DNA of 64,000 nt from Sulfobacillus thermosulfidooxidans DSM 9293 (GCF_900176145.1 NZ_FWWY01000001.1:1225819-1289818); one strand, 5' to 3'. Numbered from the stretch's first letter, positions 8,939-18,836 are shown. Made by a program: numbers and translations. Notes: generated from the sequence alone by a model not told the origin.

Positions 8939-9303
8939 CTTTACAACTCCTTCTTTCTTATGAGATCAGGATGGAAAGCTCCGGCTAGAGGAGCCCTTTG
9001 TGCGAGTAATCCCAAGGAATCAGGCAACAGGATTATGTTCGCATGCTTAAAGGTAGAGGAGAAATTGGGATAGGACTATCACCGCGAACGGTGAATTTTG
9101 TGGCAAACACCTCATTCACCCTTAGGGGTGAGATAGAAGGAGAGTACACGAATATCAGGGAATCACCAAACCAAGAGATTTGTTTGGACCCGGTTATCAT
9201 ACGCAGAATGAGAAAATACCCCAAACCAAAAACATCTCTAAGCCCCTTAAGATCTTTGGGGTTAGAGATGTGAATCATCATTTAGAGATCAGCAGGATTG
9301 TTC
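8939..9303. other. Intergenic region upstream of the TasA-like gene
   Basis: About 365 bp with no gene. It holds the TasA-like promoter region and a strong hairpin at 9233-9270 (listed separately). Confidence 0.6.
9233..9270 (-). terminator. Hairpin downstream of the His-rich secreted protein gene
   Basis: CATCTCTAA..CCCC pairs with GGGG..TTAGAGATG: a 13-bp stem with one unpaired G and a loop over TTAAGATCTT. It lies ~35 bases past the stop of the gene ending at 9304. There is no clear T-run, so a terminator role is likely but not certain. Confidence 0.5.
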
Positions 9304-9729
9304 TTAATGATCTTTGTGGTGGGCCTCTTTTTTCGCAGCATCTTTATGGTCTTGATGATGGGAATCTTTTTCCACATTTAAATGGGCCTCAATTTTACTG
9401 GCCATAAAGGCCTTTGTTCCCGGTTTGACTTCCGCAGTAATCCGCAATTGATGTTTTTGTAAGGCGGTCATAATAGCACTGACCGATCCTTGCGCTTCTA
9501 ATGAGATGCGCGTTGATCCTGTTAGATCGATGGTCACTAATTTGCCTGAAGATGTTTTGACAGTAATTTCTGATCCCGTAAAGCTACCCGATTCAAAAAC
9601 TCCGTGAATCGTTTCCATATGCTTAGGATGATCTTTCTGATCGTGATGTTTTTGTGCAAAAGCGGCTCCGGATAAGGCGAGCACACTGACCATGGCTCCT
9701 GCTGTCATGACTCCCAGTGATTTTTTCAC
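9304..9729 (-). CDS. Secreted His-rich protein with OB-like (DUF5666-type) core
   Basis: 141 residues from GTG 9729 (GAGGAGGG seven bases upstream). A Sec signal peptide (KKSLGVMTAGAMVSVLALSGAAFA, cleaved about residue 25) is followed by a beta-barrel-like domain of the DUF5666 type (GVFESGSFTGSEITVKT, LVTIDLTGSTRI, RITAEVKPG). Both ends of the mature protein are rich in His, Asp and Lys (KHHDQKDHPKH and HHQDHKDAAKKEAHHKDH), so metal binding is plausible. Molecular function unknown. It is upstream of and co-directional with the TasA/SipW cluster. Confidence 0.7.
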   Translation of the reverse strand: MKKSLGVMTAGAMVSVLALSGAAFAQKHHDQKDHPKHMETIHGVFESGSFTGSEITVKTSSGKLVTIDLTGSTRISLEAQGSVSAIMTALQKHQLRITAEVKPGTKAFMASKIEAHLNVEKDSHHQDHKDAAKKEAHHKDH

Positions 9730-10059
9730 CAATAAACCCTCCTCACGTTCCCGTCACGTATTTTTAGGCCTTGGTAACAAGGGATTAAATTCGACACCTG
9801 GGTGGGGTTTCCTGTTTTTGTTGTTCAGATTTTGCGGGAAGAAGACCGTAGGGATATCAAGAATGGGAAATACGTCCGACAATGTATGCTCTCGAACGCC
9901 TATATGGAGTGATAACTTCTACTACTATCTGGATTTCTCAGGAATGTTATCCACAGAATTTCTTAGCACAAGAATTAATTGTCGGATAAAAGGATTTTTG
10001 GTCGAATGAGCGAATAACATTTTGTAGTACTGGATGTCGAAATTTGTGGAGGACATATC
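9730..10059. other. Divergent intergenic region
   Basis: About 330 bp between the leftward secreted-protein gene and the rightward EAL gene. No gene or clear riboswitch seen. GTGGAGGA at ~10047 is the ribosome site of the EAL gene. Confidence 0.5.
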
Positions 10060-10779
10060 ATGAGTGCTTGTGCCCGCGAAGCATTGAACCATGCCTTAAC
10101 GACGCATAAGGTTCGTTCCGTTTTTCAGCCCATATGGAATGTGGATGGCCAGTGGTTAGGGTTTGAGGCCCTCACACGATTTTGGAATGGATGTCCTCCC
10201 GATCAAGTTTTTTCCGCCGTGACAGATGCAAAAGAGCTTGAGGCATTGGATGCCATTGCCATTACGCAAGCGATTGAGCGTGCCAGCCGCCTACCGGGTA
10301 AATTATTCGTTAACATCAGCGCGTTATCTACAGCTCAAATTCCTCTATGGAGCCGGTATACTGAAAATGAGCGGATTATCTGGGAAATCACCGAAACGCA
10401 TCCTCTTACCGAAGACGGGATAAAGGCCATCTCGTGGCTCAAAGAGCATGGACATGTGTTAGCCCTTGATGATGCCGGCATACAGTTTTCGACCAAACAG
10501 CGCTTAGAAGCTCTACGACCGCAAATTGTTAAACTTAGTTTGTCTATTGTCCATGAATGGGCTAATGGCTTACCTGATAGCTTAAGACAGTGGGTCAAGT
10601 GGGCGAAACTGCATGGCGCCTTGATTATTGCTGAAGGGATTGAAGCCCGCGAATGGATACACAAACTCCAAGATGAGGGTGTCCATGCGGTGCAGGGCTT
10701 TGCGCTCGGGCGTCCGGAAGAGGCCGAAACGTGGGAACAACACGATTTCACGACGTTGACCTTGCCCCGTTTCTCCTGA
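10060..10779 (+). CDS. Stand-alone EAL-domain c-di-GMP phosphodiesterase
   Basis: 239 residues consisting of one EAL domain and no sensor. The catalytic set appears intact: FEALTRF (residue ~48), the Asn of FVNIS, the Glu of IWEITETH, the Asp pair in LALDDAG, the Lys of IVKLS, the Glu of AEGIEA and the Gln of VQGFALGRP. Loop 6, normally DDFGTG, reads DDAGIQ, a change that may alter dimer control of activity. Family role: hydrolysis of c-di-GMP to pGpG in the cytoplasm. It converges on a broken GGDEF gene only 17 bp away. Confidence 0.85.
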   Translation: MSACAREALNHALTTHKVRSVFQPIWNVDGQWLGFEALTRFWNGCPPDQVFSAVTDAKELEALDAIAITQAIERASRLPGKLFVNISALSTAQIPLWSRYTENERIIWEITETHPLTEDGIKAISWLKEHGHVLALDDAGIQFSTKQRLEALRPQIVKLSLSIVHEWANGLPDSLRQWVKWAKLHGALIIAEGIEAREWIHKLQDEGVHAVQGFALGRPEEAETWEQHDFTTLTLPRFS

Positions 10780-10796
10780 CATGCCGCCTGGCATGC

Positions 10797-12834
10797 TTAT
10801 GGTGCCGGAGATGATGGCATAGAGTAGATGTGCCACCAAGGGCGACGTTCTTGCTTATGCCGTTTAGCAATATAAAGGGCTTCATCAGCGTGAGAAATGA
10901 GGCGTTCAGGCTCGGCATGACCTGCGTCGAGGGGATAGAGGGTTAATCCTAGGCTTCCTTTAAGGGGAAAGGGAGAGGGCAAAGGAGGGACTTGGACAGG
11001 GGAGAGCACAGTTAACTTAAAGCGATTGAGACGGTGACGGAGCTCCGCATAGGAATGGATGTCGCTCAACACGATGAGAAATTCATCCGAGAAATTCATC
11101 CCCACCCCAGCGCGCTACGAGATCGGTTGGACGCAGACTTTTTTGCAGGCGTTGTCCCAATATGCGCAAGACAGCGTCGCCTGCGGCATGTCCCCAGGTG
11201 TCGTTAATGGTTTTAAAATTGTCCAAATCGAGTAAGGCAATGCCGACCCATTTTGTGTCTGAAGCCGTGGCTAATAACGCTGGCAACTGATCATAAACCG
11301 CGGAGCGGTTGAATAATTGCGTGAGGGTATCGTGCTGCGCTAACCATTGATGATGTTGTTTTTCTTGTTGGATCTTGCGGGTATTATCCCATGCATCCAA
11401 ACTTAGGGTGATAAGGCGGCCGATATGCACAATGAGGTCCACCACGGTTTCGTTGAACACATGCGGTTTTGAGGTGGTTAAGGACAATACCGCATAGCGC
11501 TCATTGCCGCGGTCAATCGGTACGGCGGCACCGGCGGCCCAGCCTTGGGCCTTTAAAAAGGCATGCCAGTCATCGGTTCCCGGCAACTGGTGATGGTGCT
11601 GATGAAGTTGGATGGTGCCCTGCTTCCACACCTTGGCTATTAACGGTCCATCATCATAAATACTGACAGGGTAATGCGATAATTGTTCAGTTCCCCAGCC
11701 GGCTGCGGCGACCAGTTGAAAGGTTCCTGAGGCATCAGGGCGGGCAATCCAAGCCGCCAAGAAAAGACCACTCGAAATCAGGTGATCACACACGGCTTGC
11801 AAGAGAGCCAGGTCGCTGCGCGGGCGAAATAGGGCCTGGACCGCGTTTAGCAAGGCATGATACAGGCGTTCAGCTGGTAACGTAGCTTCAGCAGGCACTG
11901 CGGTTTTAATTGTCGATGTCATGACCGTATGGATTTTATGGGCAATTTGTTGCCATAGGTCTTTTTGCGGTTGTTGCATAAAGTAGCGCGGGATCGGGCT
12001 AAAAAAAATACAAATCGTATAGGTATCTCTTGATCCTGTGGACTCGGTATGCAAGGGAAGAACAAAAGCAGATTGCCACCAGTGCGGAGAAACCGGCGTG
12101 TGGCGTGTATGGCACGCTCGGTTTTCTTTGTCACAAGCAATACCCCGGCCAATGATCCATTGTCCTTGACTACGCAAGTGTTGCAACCATTTTCGAAGAT
12201 CGTCTGGTGATATCTCTTTGATACCCATAAGGTGTTGGGTAATGAGCTGATCGTCTGTTTCAGACCATGATCCGATCCAAATTCCAGTTACGGCTTGAGA
12301 CTGGGTGAATAAGGCTAAGACTTCAGGTAATCCCATGGAAGCCTCATGCCGCTCCAATAAAGCGGTTACGTCCATGAGAATTTTCCATTCATGGTCCCGT
12401 CTTTTGGATAGTTCGGCATACTGAAATGATAAATCTTCCATGATAACCGGAAGAGATTGCAGAGCGTTCTCTTTGGTGTCCACTAAAGACTCTGGGGATT
12501 TAGCAAGCCACTGCGCTAAGTGCGATGAAGCCTGCGATAGACACCATAAGGGAAGTCCCATGCGCTCATAACGCAAGGCCAATTGTTTTGCCCGCATCAT
12601 CCGGGTTTTCAGAGTAGAATTTTGCACAACAGCTTCTACATACCGCTCATGAATGTGCAACAGGTCGATTTTTTGGGCTTCACTTGCCCGGTTCCACAAG
12701 CTTTGGACTGCACGATGCTCTCGCAAATGGCCGTAGAAGTCTAAAACGAACTGCCGAATAGCGTCATCTGCGGACCCATGTGCCTTGTCCGTCATGCGTA
12801 GTGTTTTTGGTGATAGGACGCGATCAGTTTTCAT
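10797..12834 (-). pseudogene. GAF-GGDEF diguanylate cyclase broken inside GGDEF
   Basis: The ancestral protein was ~680 residues. Residues ~25-130 form an all-helical N-terminus resembling globin-coupled sensors ([11 protein letters not shown] is like the HARIGVP helix, with Tyr at the heme His position; tentative). GAF-like regions follow (~185-300 and 340-470). The GGDEF domain starts at [10 protein letters not shown] with [21 protein letters not shown]. The reading frame runs through RWGGDEFLG and stops. In another frame the rest of the domain continues from DEFLIVLSD to the end at 10797 (SLGLTLYP, HADEALYIAK). The cause is a perfect 13-bp tandem duplication at 11076-11101. The product is cut at its active site. 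The promoter side faces the ABC operon. Confidence 0.9.
11076..11101. repeat. 13-bp tandem duplication at the GGDEF codons
   Basis: GAGAAATTCATCC occurs twice head to tail (11076-11088 and 11089-11101). Removing one copy restores [12 protein letters not shown] in frame. It is 13 bases long, so it shifts the frame by one. Confidence 0.95.
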
Positions 12835-13028
12835 AGCGCTTATTATACTGCTTGTGGGCTGTTTCCTAATACCATATCCACTGAGTTTGATTTATGGGCA
12901 AATTTCGGTTCCGGTGACGAAAGTCATCACAAGTTATGACCTTTGATTCTCGCTGAGTTTTTGCCTTTCCGTCATGATCGGATCAAATACTTCACTTTGG
13001 TGGGCAGCAAGGGAGGCTTATCTCGCTC

Positions 13029-13928
13029 ATGAACGTGATTGAGATGACCGGTGTGGTGAAACAATACGGGTCTGTACTAGCCTTAGATCATGTCTCGATG
13101 TCTATTCCCCGCGGTCAAATTGTGGCGATTTTAGGGCCCAATGGCGCGGGGAAAACCACCTTGCTAGAAATTTTAGAGGGATTACAGCGAGCTGATGCGG
13201 GTGAGATTCATGTATTGGACACAGATATTCGAAAAAACACCCGCGATGTAAAGAACCGCATCGGGATCAGTTTACAGAATACGTCGTTTTTTGATCGGCT
13301 TTCCGTTGAGGAAACACTGCACTTGTTTGGAGCGTTTTTCTCCTATCACCGGTCTGTGGAGGGTTTGTTAAAACACGTCGGATTGTTTGAAAAGCGGCAT
13401 CAACGGATTTCCCAACTTTCCGGTGGACAACAGCAGCGGGTTGCCTTGGCGTTAGCGTTGATTAATGATCCCGAACTGGTCTTTTTAGATGAGCCCACTA
13501 CAGGTCTTGATCCGGCGGCACGCCGCGATATTTGGACACTAGTGGAATCTATGCGCCAAGAGGGGCGGACCGTGCTCTTAACCACCCATTACATGGAGGA
13601 AGCCGCTTATTTGGCCGATACGGTGGTGATTATGGATCATGGCAAGATTTTGGTACAAGGGACGGTTGATCAATTGTTGCGCGATTATGCGCCGGAACAA
13701 ACCGTGGTGTTAGAAGGCGAGGGGCTCGATTATTTAATGCAAGCACCCTGGAACTTTCACCACGATCATGATCAACTTATCGCGCATGTTGTGAATGCGG
13801 CTGACCAGATGGGGACTTTACTTGACCTGATTCGAAGGCAGGGTGGCGTGATTCACCGCCTCAGTATTCGTGAAGCGACACTTGAGGATGTGTTTTTGCG
13901 GCTGACGGGGAGGCGACTTGCGGTATGA
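13029..13928 (+). CDS. ABC-2 type exporter, ATP-binding protein
   Basis: 299 residues, one nucleotide-binding domain: Walker A GPNGAGKTT (~40), Q-loop SLQNTSFF, signature LSGGQQQR, Walker B LVFLDEPTTGLDP and H-loop TTHYMEE. A C-terminal ~80-residue extension is typical of the DrrA/CcmA drug- or peptide-export group. AAGGGAGG precedes the ATG. The downstream permease starts within its stop (ATGA). The order ATPase-permease-DesK-like kinase-NarL regulator is the same as B. subtilis yvfRSTU (established layout), so it likely exports an antimicrobial or lipid-like compound. Confidence 0.9.
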   Translation: MNVIEMTGVVKQYGSVLALDHVSMSIPRGQIVAILGPNGAGKTTLLEILEGLQRADAGEIHVLDTDIRKNTRDVKNRIGISLQNTSFFDRLSVEETLHLFGAFFSYHRSVEGLLKHVGLFEKRHQRISQLSGGQQQRVALALALINDPELVFLDEPTTGLDPAARRDIWTLVESMRQEGRTVLLTTHYMEEAAYLADTVVIMDHGKILVQGTVDQLLRDYAPEQTVVLEGEGLDYLMQAPWNFHHDHDQLIAHVVNAADQMGTLLDLIRRQGGVIHRLSIREATLEDVFLRLTGRRLAV

Positions 13929-14968
13929 AAGCCTATGGAGCGTTAGTGTGGGCGAATACGATGATGTTACTTAGGGCCCGAGATGCATTGTTTTGGACGT
14001 TTGCATTTCCCATCGTGTTTATGGTGTTAATTGGCACAGCTTTTGGTCAAAATCCTAGTTTTTCTGCACATATCGGTATTGAAGGGCAGGGCATGGCCCG
14101 TGGGGCTTTGATTTCTGCTTTGCATCATGTGCCAGGAATGAAAGTAAGCCTAATGACCTCAGGTCTCGCGGCGTTAAAATCGGGACAAATCGCTTTATTG
14201 GTGGAGATTTCACGACGCCATCTCACCTTGGTGACTACCAATGATCCGACTTCGCAAACGGCGTTATCCGTTTTGCAAGGCGTGATTACGACGATGAATC
14301 TTAAGGCTCTACACGCTCCTATCATGTTTCACACGACGATTCGTCACATCCACGTCCACGGGACGTCCTATATCGACTTTTTAGCGCCGGGTATTTTAGG
14401 GATGACGTTAATGAATACCGGCCTGTTTTCCGGTACCAGCCTCATTACCTACCGAAGCCAAGGGATATTGCGGCGGATTCGCGGTACCCCCTTGCCTACC
14501 TCAACCTTTATTGCGGCGAGGATGACCACCCAGATGATCATGGCTCTGGCGCAAGCGTTTTTGATTCTGAGTGTGGCCGAAGGGTTATATCACTTTAAGC
14601 CAGCAGGCCATCTCTTGGCCATGATTCCCTTTCTAATTTTAGGTGAGTTGGCGTTTATGACGGTGGGTTTCTTGATTGCCGGGGTTGCCAATACCATGGA
14701 GCTGGCTACAGCATTGACGAATATCATTAGCTTGCCGATGATGTTCTTAGCGGGAGTCTTTTATCCGGTAAGCCAATTGCCGTCCTTTGTGCGGCCCCTG
14801 GCTAATGTGTTACCCCTAAGATTTTTAACGAGTGGCTTACGGGGGGTTGTGGTTCACGGGACGTCTTTGAGTCATTTAGGGAGTGATCTGATGGCACTGG
14901 CCTTAACAGGATTATTAGCAGGGGCTTTGGCGGTGAAGTTCTTCCGGTGGGAAACGCCACATGTTTAG
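13925..14968 (+). CDS. ABC-2 type exporter, permease
   Basis: 347 residues. One N-terminal TM helix (~18-36), an extracytoplasmic segment of ~130 residues, then five TM helices (~160-345), the usual ABC-2 membrane plan. GVFYPVSQLPSFVRPLANVLPLRFLTSGLR near the end is split here as GVFYPVSQLP and LPLRFLTSGLR, the family's conserved last loop. It overlaps the ATPase by 4 bases and the kinase by 8, so the operon is tightly coupled. Confidence 0.9.
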   Translation: MKAYGALVWANTMMLLRARDALFWTFAFPIVFMVLIGTAFGQNPSFSAHIGIEGQGMARGALISALHHVPGMKVSLMTSGLAALKSGQIALLVEISRRHLTLVTTNDPTSQTALSVLQGVITTMNLKALHAPIMFHTTIRHIHVHGTSYIDFLAPGILGMTLMNTGLFSGTSLITYRSQGILRRIRGTPLPTSTFIAARMTTQMIMALAQAFLILSVAEGLYHFKPAGHLLAMIPFLILGELAFMTVGFLIAGVANTMELATALTNIISLPMMFLAGVFYPVSQLPSFVRPLANVLPLRFLTSGLRGVVVHGTSLSHLGSDLMALALTGLLAGALAVKFFRWETPHV

Positions 14969-15582
14969 AGGCAATTTGACCGTCTTGCGGATTATGCGCT
15001 TAGCCATCTTATTATTACCGTTGTCTGCGTCATTAATCATGGGTCAGCCCCATTTTTGGCCCTTTGGCGTTGTGGACCTGGTGTTTAGTGTGGCCATGGC
15101 GATGGCACCCTTTCTTAACATTTGGGATCACGAACCTTATACGAGCTGGTGGTTAATCATCGAAGTGATTATGGGTTCGTTCGTCTCCTATAATCTGCAA
15201 GGAGCTGGCGTATTTGCCCCGTTTGTCATCTCCAGTGATCTGGGCTTTAGTGTTTGGCCCAATAAGGTGTTGGGCATTGTGGATACGTATCTGGGCATTG
15301 CCGCTACCTATAGTGCTGTGGGTTCACCCAGCCGCGATGCTCTCATGATTGATACGGTCTTTGGTCTTGTGTTTATTTTGGCCATGTGGAGCAATAGCCA
15401 AAGCACGCGTCAGACGCGTGCTTTGCACAAAGCCTATACGGCCTTACAACGTGCCAGGGAGCAAGAAAAGGAACTCATTAAATTACAAGAACGCGAACGC
15501 ATTGCGCAAAACTTGCACGATGTCTTGGGCCATTCTTTGACCCTTATCGTACTCAAAGCCGAATTAATCCGGGAACATTTGA
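14961..15582 (+). pseudogene. DesK-like sensor kinase, 5' half (split by IS)
   Basis: N-terminal ~207 residues of a HisKA_3 sensor kinase: four to five TM helices (to ~155), a coiled linker, then the H-box ERERIAQNLHDVLGHSLT with the phospho-acceptor His. At 15582 an IS1634-type element enters. The current frame runs ~24 codons into the IS. Removing the IS and one ATTTGA copy joins HL to KRTQWNKGQEE in frame and gives a 385-residue kinase with the half at 17393-17928. The kinase would sense envelope stress for the ABC exporter (inference). Confidence 0.92.
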
Positions 15583-17386
15583 CTCCTCTTCCGCACGTGA
15601 TGGGTGAAAGCAGAGGAATTTATCCCGAGGGTCTCGATGGCACCTGCGTGTAAATCGTGTCTGTGAAACCCAAGGCGGCCAAAATGGCCGCTACCGGCTG
15701 GGTGTGAACCGCCGGGACAAAGAGTTGACGGGTCTGAGCATCGAGGGGCATGACAATGAGTCCACGCAGATGATGTAACACTTCCTGCCCGGTGGGCCGC
15801 GCCAATAGACCACGGGTTGGCGTGGGAAGGGGCGGGGCCTGCCGAGCCCGGCGTTCGATGAGGCTGAGCACCAATGCGGCGAGCAAGAGCACATAGCCTA
15901 AGGCCTCGACCCGTTCCGGCTTTTGCACATAGAGCGCATCCACAAAGGTCGGATCTTTTAAAAAGCGAAAGCGTTGTTCAATGACCGTCTGCCCTTTGTA
16001 TTCTTCGAGCAATCGGCGGGCATCAAAAGGCGTGGAGGGCAGATTCGTGATGAGCACAAAGGTCGCTGCGCGGTCCTGTGCGGCCTGCACGCGTTGCGCA
16101 TCGACCGCCCCGATGGTGGGACGGACCCGGTATACCGTGGTGGTGGCCGGATCGGGCGCATCGTGGCGAGGACGCCCGCGAGTCGCGCGTTGGGTGACTT
16201 GTGTTTCCGCGACGACCGTCGCTTCGACATGATGCCATTGCGCGGTAGCCTGCCAAGCGGCCACGGCCGCTTCGGCATCATGAGCACAGGCAAACACGGT
16301 CCCCGCGAGGCGAGTCGCTGCCCGGGTTAACTGATCATAGGCCCGGTCGATCTGGCGGGCGATGGTGTGAGCTTTTCGCTCAGCCAGATGATCGGAACGA
16401 TAAACCACAAGGCGATAGGATCGACCCTCAATGTGGCCGGTCTGTTCTGCGGCCGCATAGGAAGTGGCATCGGTACGCTCCCCGATTTTGCCGAGGGGAA
16501 CCCAGGCGTTGGCCGCCAAGGCGGCCGTTTTCGCCTCTTGCGCCGCCCGAAAGGTATCCGGACAACGCGAGAGAAAGCGGAGCGAACGATCAGCCATCGC
16601 CTTTAAGTTGGGGCCCGTGACGAGAGCGGAATCGGCCACATAGACGAGTTGTTGGAGTTGCTGGGGCGAAAAGTAATCGTCTAAGGCCGCAATCATCTCG
16701 GCATTGAGGGTTTTATCACTCAGATTCCCGTCTTGCACCGTGCCCACCACGGGAATGCCTTCCCGGGTCCCCAATAGCGTCAGAAGAATTTGGCGGAGAT
16801 CGGGACGATGATCCTTGGAATGGCCATAGGTGGGATGCACTCCGCTTGCCGAGTCAGGGTCCGGATACGTGCCATAGACCGAGCGAGTCGTACTATCCCA
16901 GTGGACAAACACCGGATGATCGGGCGTCCACACGTGGTCGTGCACGAGGGCTCGCGTTGCGACGGCACTGAAAACGGTGGCACCGCCGGCCGCGGCGACT
17001 TTGTCCAAAGCGCGTCCGAGCGCGTCATCGGTAAAATCGGCCGCGGTGCGGCCGGATCCAAATAATAAGGGCACATCGGTCAACTGAAATTGCTCGTGAA
17101 CGCGATACAGCGGTTGACGAGCGGTGAGCAAATTGACGATAAGCGCGAAAATCCGTTCACCGGGCGACAGATGGCAACGCTGCGCATCCCACGCCACGGT
17201 CTGATTCACGGCCTCGACTAATCCGATTTCCTCACAGAGGGCCCGGATGACCGGTCCGGCTCCCACAACGAGCGGTGTAGGCATTGGTGTGTTCATAAGA
17301 GATTACTTCGCCATGCAAGGCACTATCTCCTTTGCGATCAGCCCCAAAAAAATAATTTTTTGTTCTCACCACGTGCGGAAGGTAAG
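15583..17386 (-). mobile_element. IS1634/IS4-type insertion sequence
   Basis: 1804 bp with imperfect terminal inverted repeats: CTCCTCTTCCGCACGTG at the left, and CTTACCTTCCGCACGTG read inward from the right (14 of 17 match). It is flanked by a 6-bp target duplication ATTTGA (15577-15582 and 17387-17392). It carries one transposase. Base composition is richer in GC than the kinase it interrupts. Confidence 0.9.
15620..17296 (-). CDS. IS1634-family DDE transposase (DUF4277)
   Basis: 558 residues, full length for the family. DUF4277-like N-terminus (~10-110), then an IS4-type DDE core: VHWDSTTRSVYG (first Asp, ~135), YVADSALVTG (second Asp, ~227) and a C-terminal EYKGQTVIEQRFRFLKDP with the YREQ-like Glu (~435-450). 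Function: cut-and-paste transposition of the surrounding element. No frameshift or stop, so it is likely active. Inserted antisense in the sensor kinase. Confidence 0.93.
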   Translation of the reverse strand: MNTPMPTPLVVGAGPVIRALCEEIGLVEAVNQTVAWDAQRCHLSPGERIFALIVNLLTARQPLYRVHEQFQLTDVPLLFGSGRTAADFTDDALGRALDKVAAAGGATVFSAVATRALVHDHVWTPDHPVFVHWDSTTRSVYGTYPDPDSASGVHPTYGHSKDHRPDLRQILLTLLGTREGIPVVGTVQDGNLSDKTLNAEMIAALDDYFSPQQLQQLVYVADSALVTGPNLKAMADRSLRFLSRCPDTFRAAQEAKTAALAANAWVPLGKIGERTDATSYAAAEQTGHIEGRSYRLVVYRSDHLAERKAHTIARQIDRAYDQLTRAATRLAGTVFACAHDAEAAVAAWQATAQWHHVEATVVAETQVTQRATRGRPRHDAPDPATTTVYRVRPTIGAVDAQRVQAAQDRAATFVLITNLPSTPFDARRLLEEYKGQTVIEQRFRFLKDPTFVDALYVQKPERVEALGYVLLLAALVLSLIERRARQAPPLPTPTRGLLARPTGQEVLHHLRGLIVMPLDAQTRQLFVPAVHTQPVAAILAALGFTDTIYTQVPSRPSG

Positions 17387-17392
17387 ATTTGA

Positions 17393-17928
17393 AACGGACC
17401 CAATGGAATAAGGGCCAGGAAGAAACCGAGTCGTTATTAGGGATCGCCCGCCGTTCTTTGGATGAAGTGCGGCAGGTGGTTGAGACATTGCCAAGTTATA
17501 CTCCTGTCTTCGATATGGTTAATGAACTGAAGCGGGCTAAGATTGAGACCACGTTAGATTGGAATCCCCCTGTGACAGCGAGTCCTCGACTTCAGGCGGA
17601 TTGGGATTTGATTTTGCGAGAAGGGATTACAAATATTCTGCGTCATGCCCACGCCAGCACCGTTCGTATTCAACTCAGGGGCGATGATAACGGCTGGACA
17701 TTGGTCATTGAAGATAATGGGAAAGGGTTCAGTCAAGCCCATGGGCACGGACTTCAAGGAATAAAAAGTCGGGCCGCAAAATGGAATGGAAAAGTGGATA
17801 TTATAAGCTTTCCGGAGCAGGGCACATCCCTTGTGATCACAGGAGAATTTGTTGAGGTCTCAAAAGGAGCGTGCGAAGACATCTATGATTCGGATTATGA
17901 TTATCGAAGACCAATCTCTGGTGCGTGA
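17393..17928 (+). pseudogene. DesK-like sensor kinase, 3' half
   Basis: C-terminal ~178 residues of the split kinase: end of the dimerisation helix (EETESLLGIARRSLDEVRQ), then the ATPase domain with N-box ILREGITNILRHAHAS, G1 EDNGKGF and G2 HGLQGIKSR. It could be translated from the TTG at 17389 but lacks the phospho-His, so it cannot work alone. It overlaps the response-regulator gene region. Confidence 0.92.
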
Positions 17929-18493
17929 CGCCTTGGTGGCCTTGCTGTCCTTGCAGCCCGCCATTGAGGTCATTGGATATGCGGCCTCCGGGCAAGAAGG
18001 GGTGGAGCTGGTCCGAAACCTCAAGCCCGATGTAGTGCTCTTGGATATTCAAATGCCACGCGGAGACGGGATTTGGGCGACACGCGAAATCCGCCGCCTG
18101 TGTCCTGATGTCCGCTGTTTACTCTTGACCACGTTTGCTAAAGATGAGTACTTACGCCAGGGCCTGGCCGCAGGAGCATCCGGTTATGTGTTAAAGGACA
18201 CGCCCACTGACGAAGTGGTTCGGGCCATCGAAGCGGTTTTAGAGGGGAAGATGTGGATTACACCCAGTATGCAAGCCCGCCTGTCGGAATTATTTCAGCA
18301 AGACGCCTTGACTGAAAGGGAACGGAAGGTGCTCCAACTCGCCCAAAATGGCGCGACAAATCGTCAGATCGCAGCCGCTTTATTTTTAGCGGAAGGCTCG
18401 GTAAAAAATCTATGGACGGAAATCTTCAGTAAGCTTTCCGCTAAAAATCGCGTCGAAGCGATTGCGATTGCCCGGGAAAAAGGAATTATTTAA
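17885..18493 (+). CDS. NarL/DesR-family response regulator
   Basis: 202 residues. The receiver begins IRIMIIEDQSLVRDAL with the acidic pair, phospho-Asp in VVLLDIQMP (~54), Thr in LLLTTFA and Lys in VLKDTP. C-terminal LuxR-type HTH ~140-195 (LTERERKVLQLAQNG, NRQIAAALFLAEGSVK). ATG 17885 was chosen as the first residue of the receiver; AAAAGGAG is 15 bases upstream, so an earlier TTG start is possible. Cognate partner of the split kinase; now likely without its own phosphate donor. Expected target: the ABC operon upstream. Confidence 0.88.
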   Translation: MIRIMIIEDQSLVRDALVALLSLQPAIEVIGYAASGQEGVELVRNLKPDVVLLDIQMPRGDGIWATREIRRLCPDVRCLLLTTFAKDEYLRQGLAAGASGYVLKDTPTDEVVRAIEAVLEGKMWITPSMQARLSELFQQDALTERERKVLQLAQNGATNRQIAAALFLAEGSVKNLWTEIFSKLSAKNRVEAIAIAREKGII

Positions 18494-18836
18494 CATCGTT
18501 CAAGCTTCTCACGATGTTGATCAACCCATTGCGGAGACCAGCTAAAACTTTATGGTGAGGAAACACAATGGCTGACGACGGGTTTACGCGATGTTTGGGG
18601 ACCGGCATTTACAGTCTGTGGGGCCTCAAGGATTTGCTGCATGCGGCTGTCTTTTTCATCTCGCTCACGATCAAGAAGGCCATGCACTCAGGTGGGCTGA
18701 TGTCGTTCGGATTCATGGCACGGTGTTCACTCCCCGTTCGTCCTTTTTGCAGCTGGCGTCTGTGAATGGGATGAATTCTTTCGATTTTTAGATGATATAC
18801 CGAGTAGATCGTATTAAGACTCTTGCGACATTCCAT
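18494..18836. other. Intergenic stretch, possible gene scrap
   Basis: 343 bp. A plus-strand reading GFAACGCLFHLAHDQEGHAL then WADVVRIHGTVF (about 18630-18730) looks coding but has no proper start and no relative I recognise. No other feature seen. Confidence 0.35.

Noticed and set aside
15583-15653. Kinase C-terminus EGLDGTCV
   Set aside because: These codons are inside the IS left end; the natural kinase continues at 17393.
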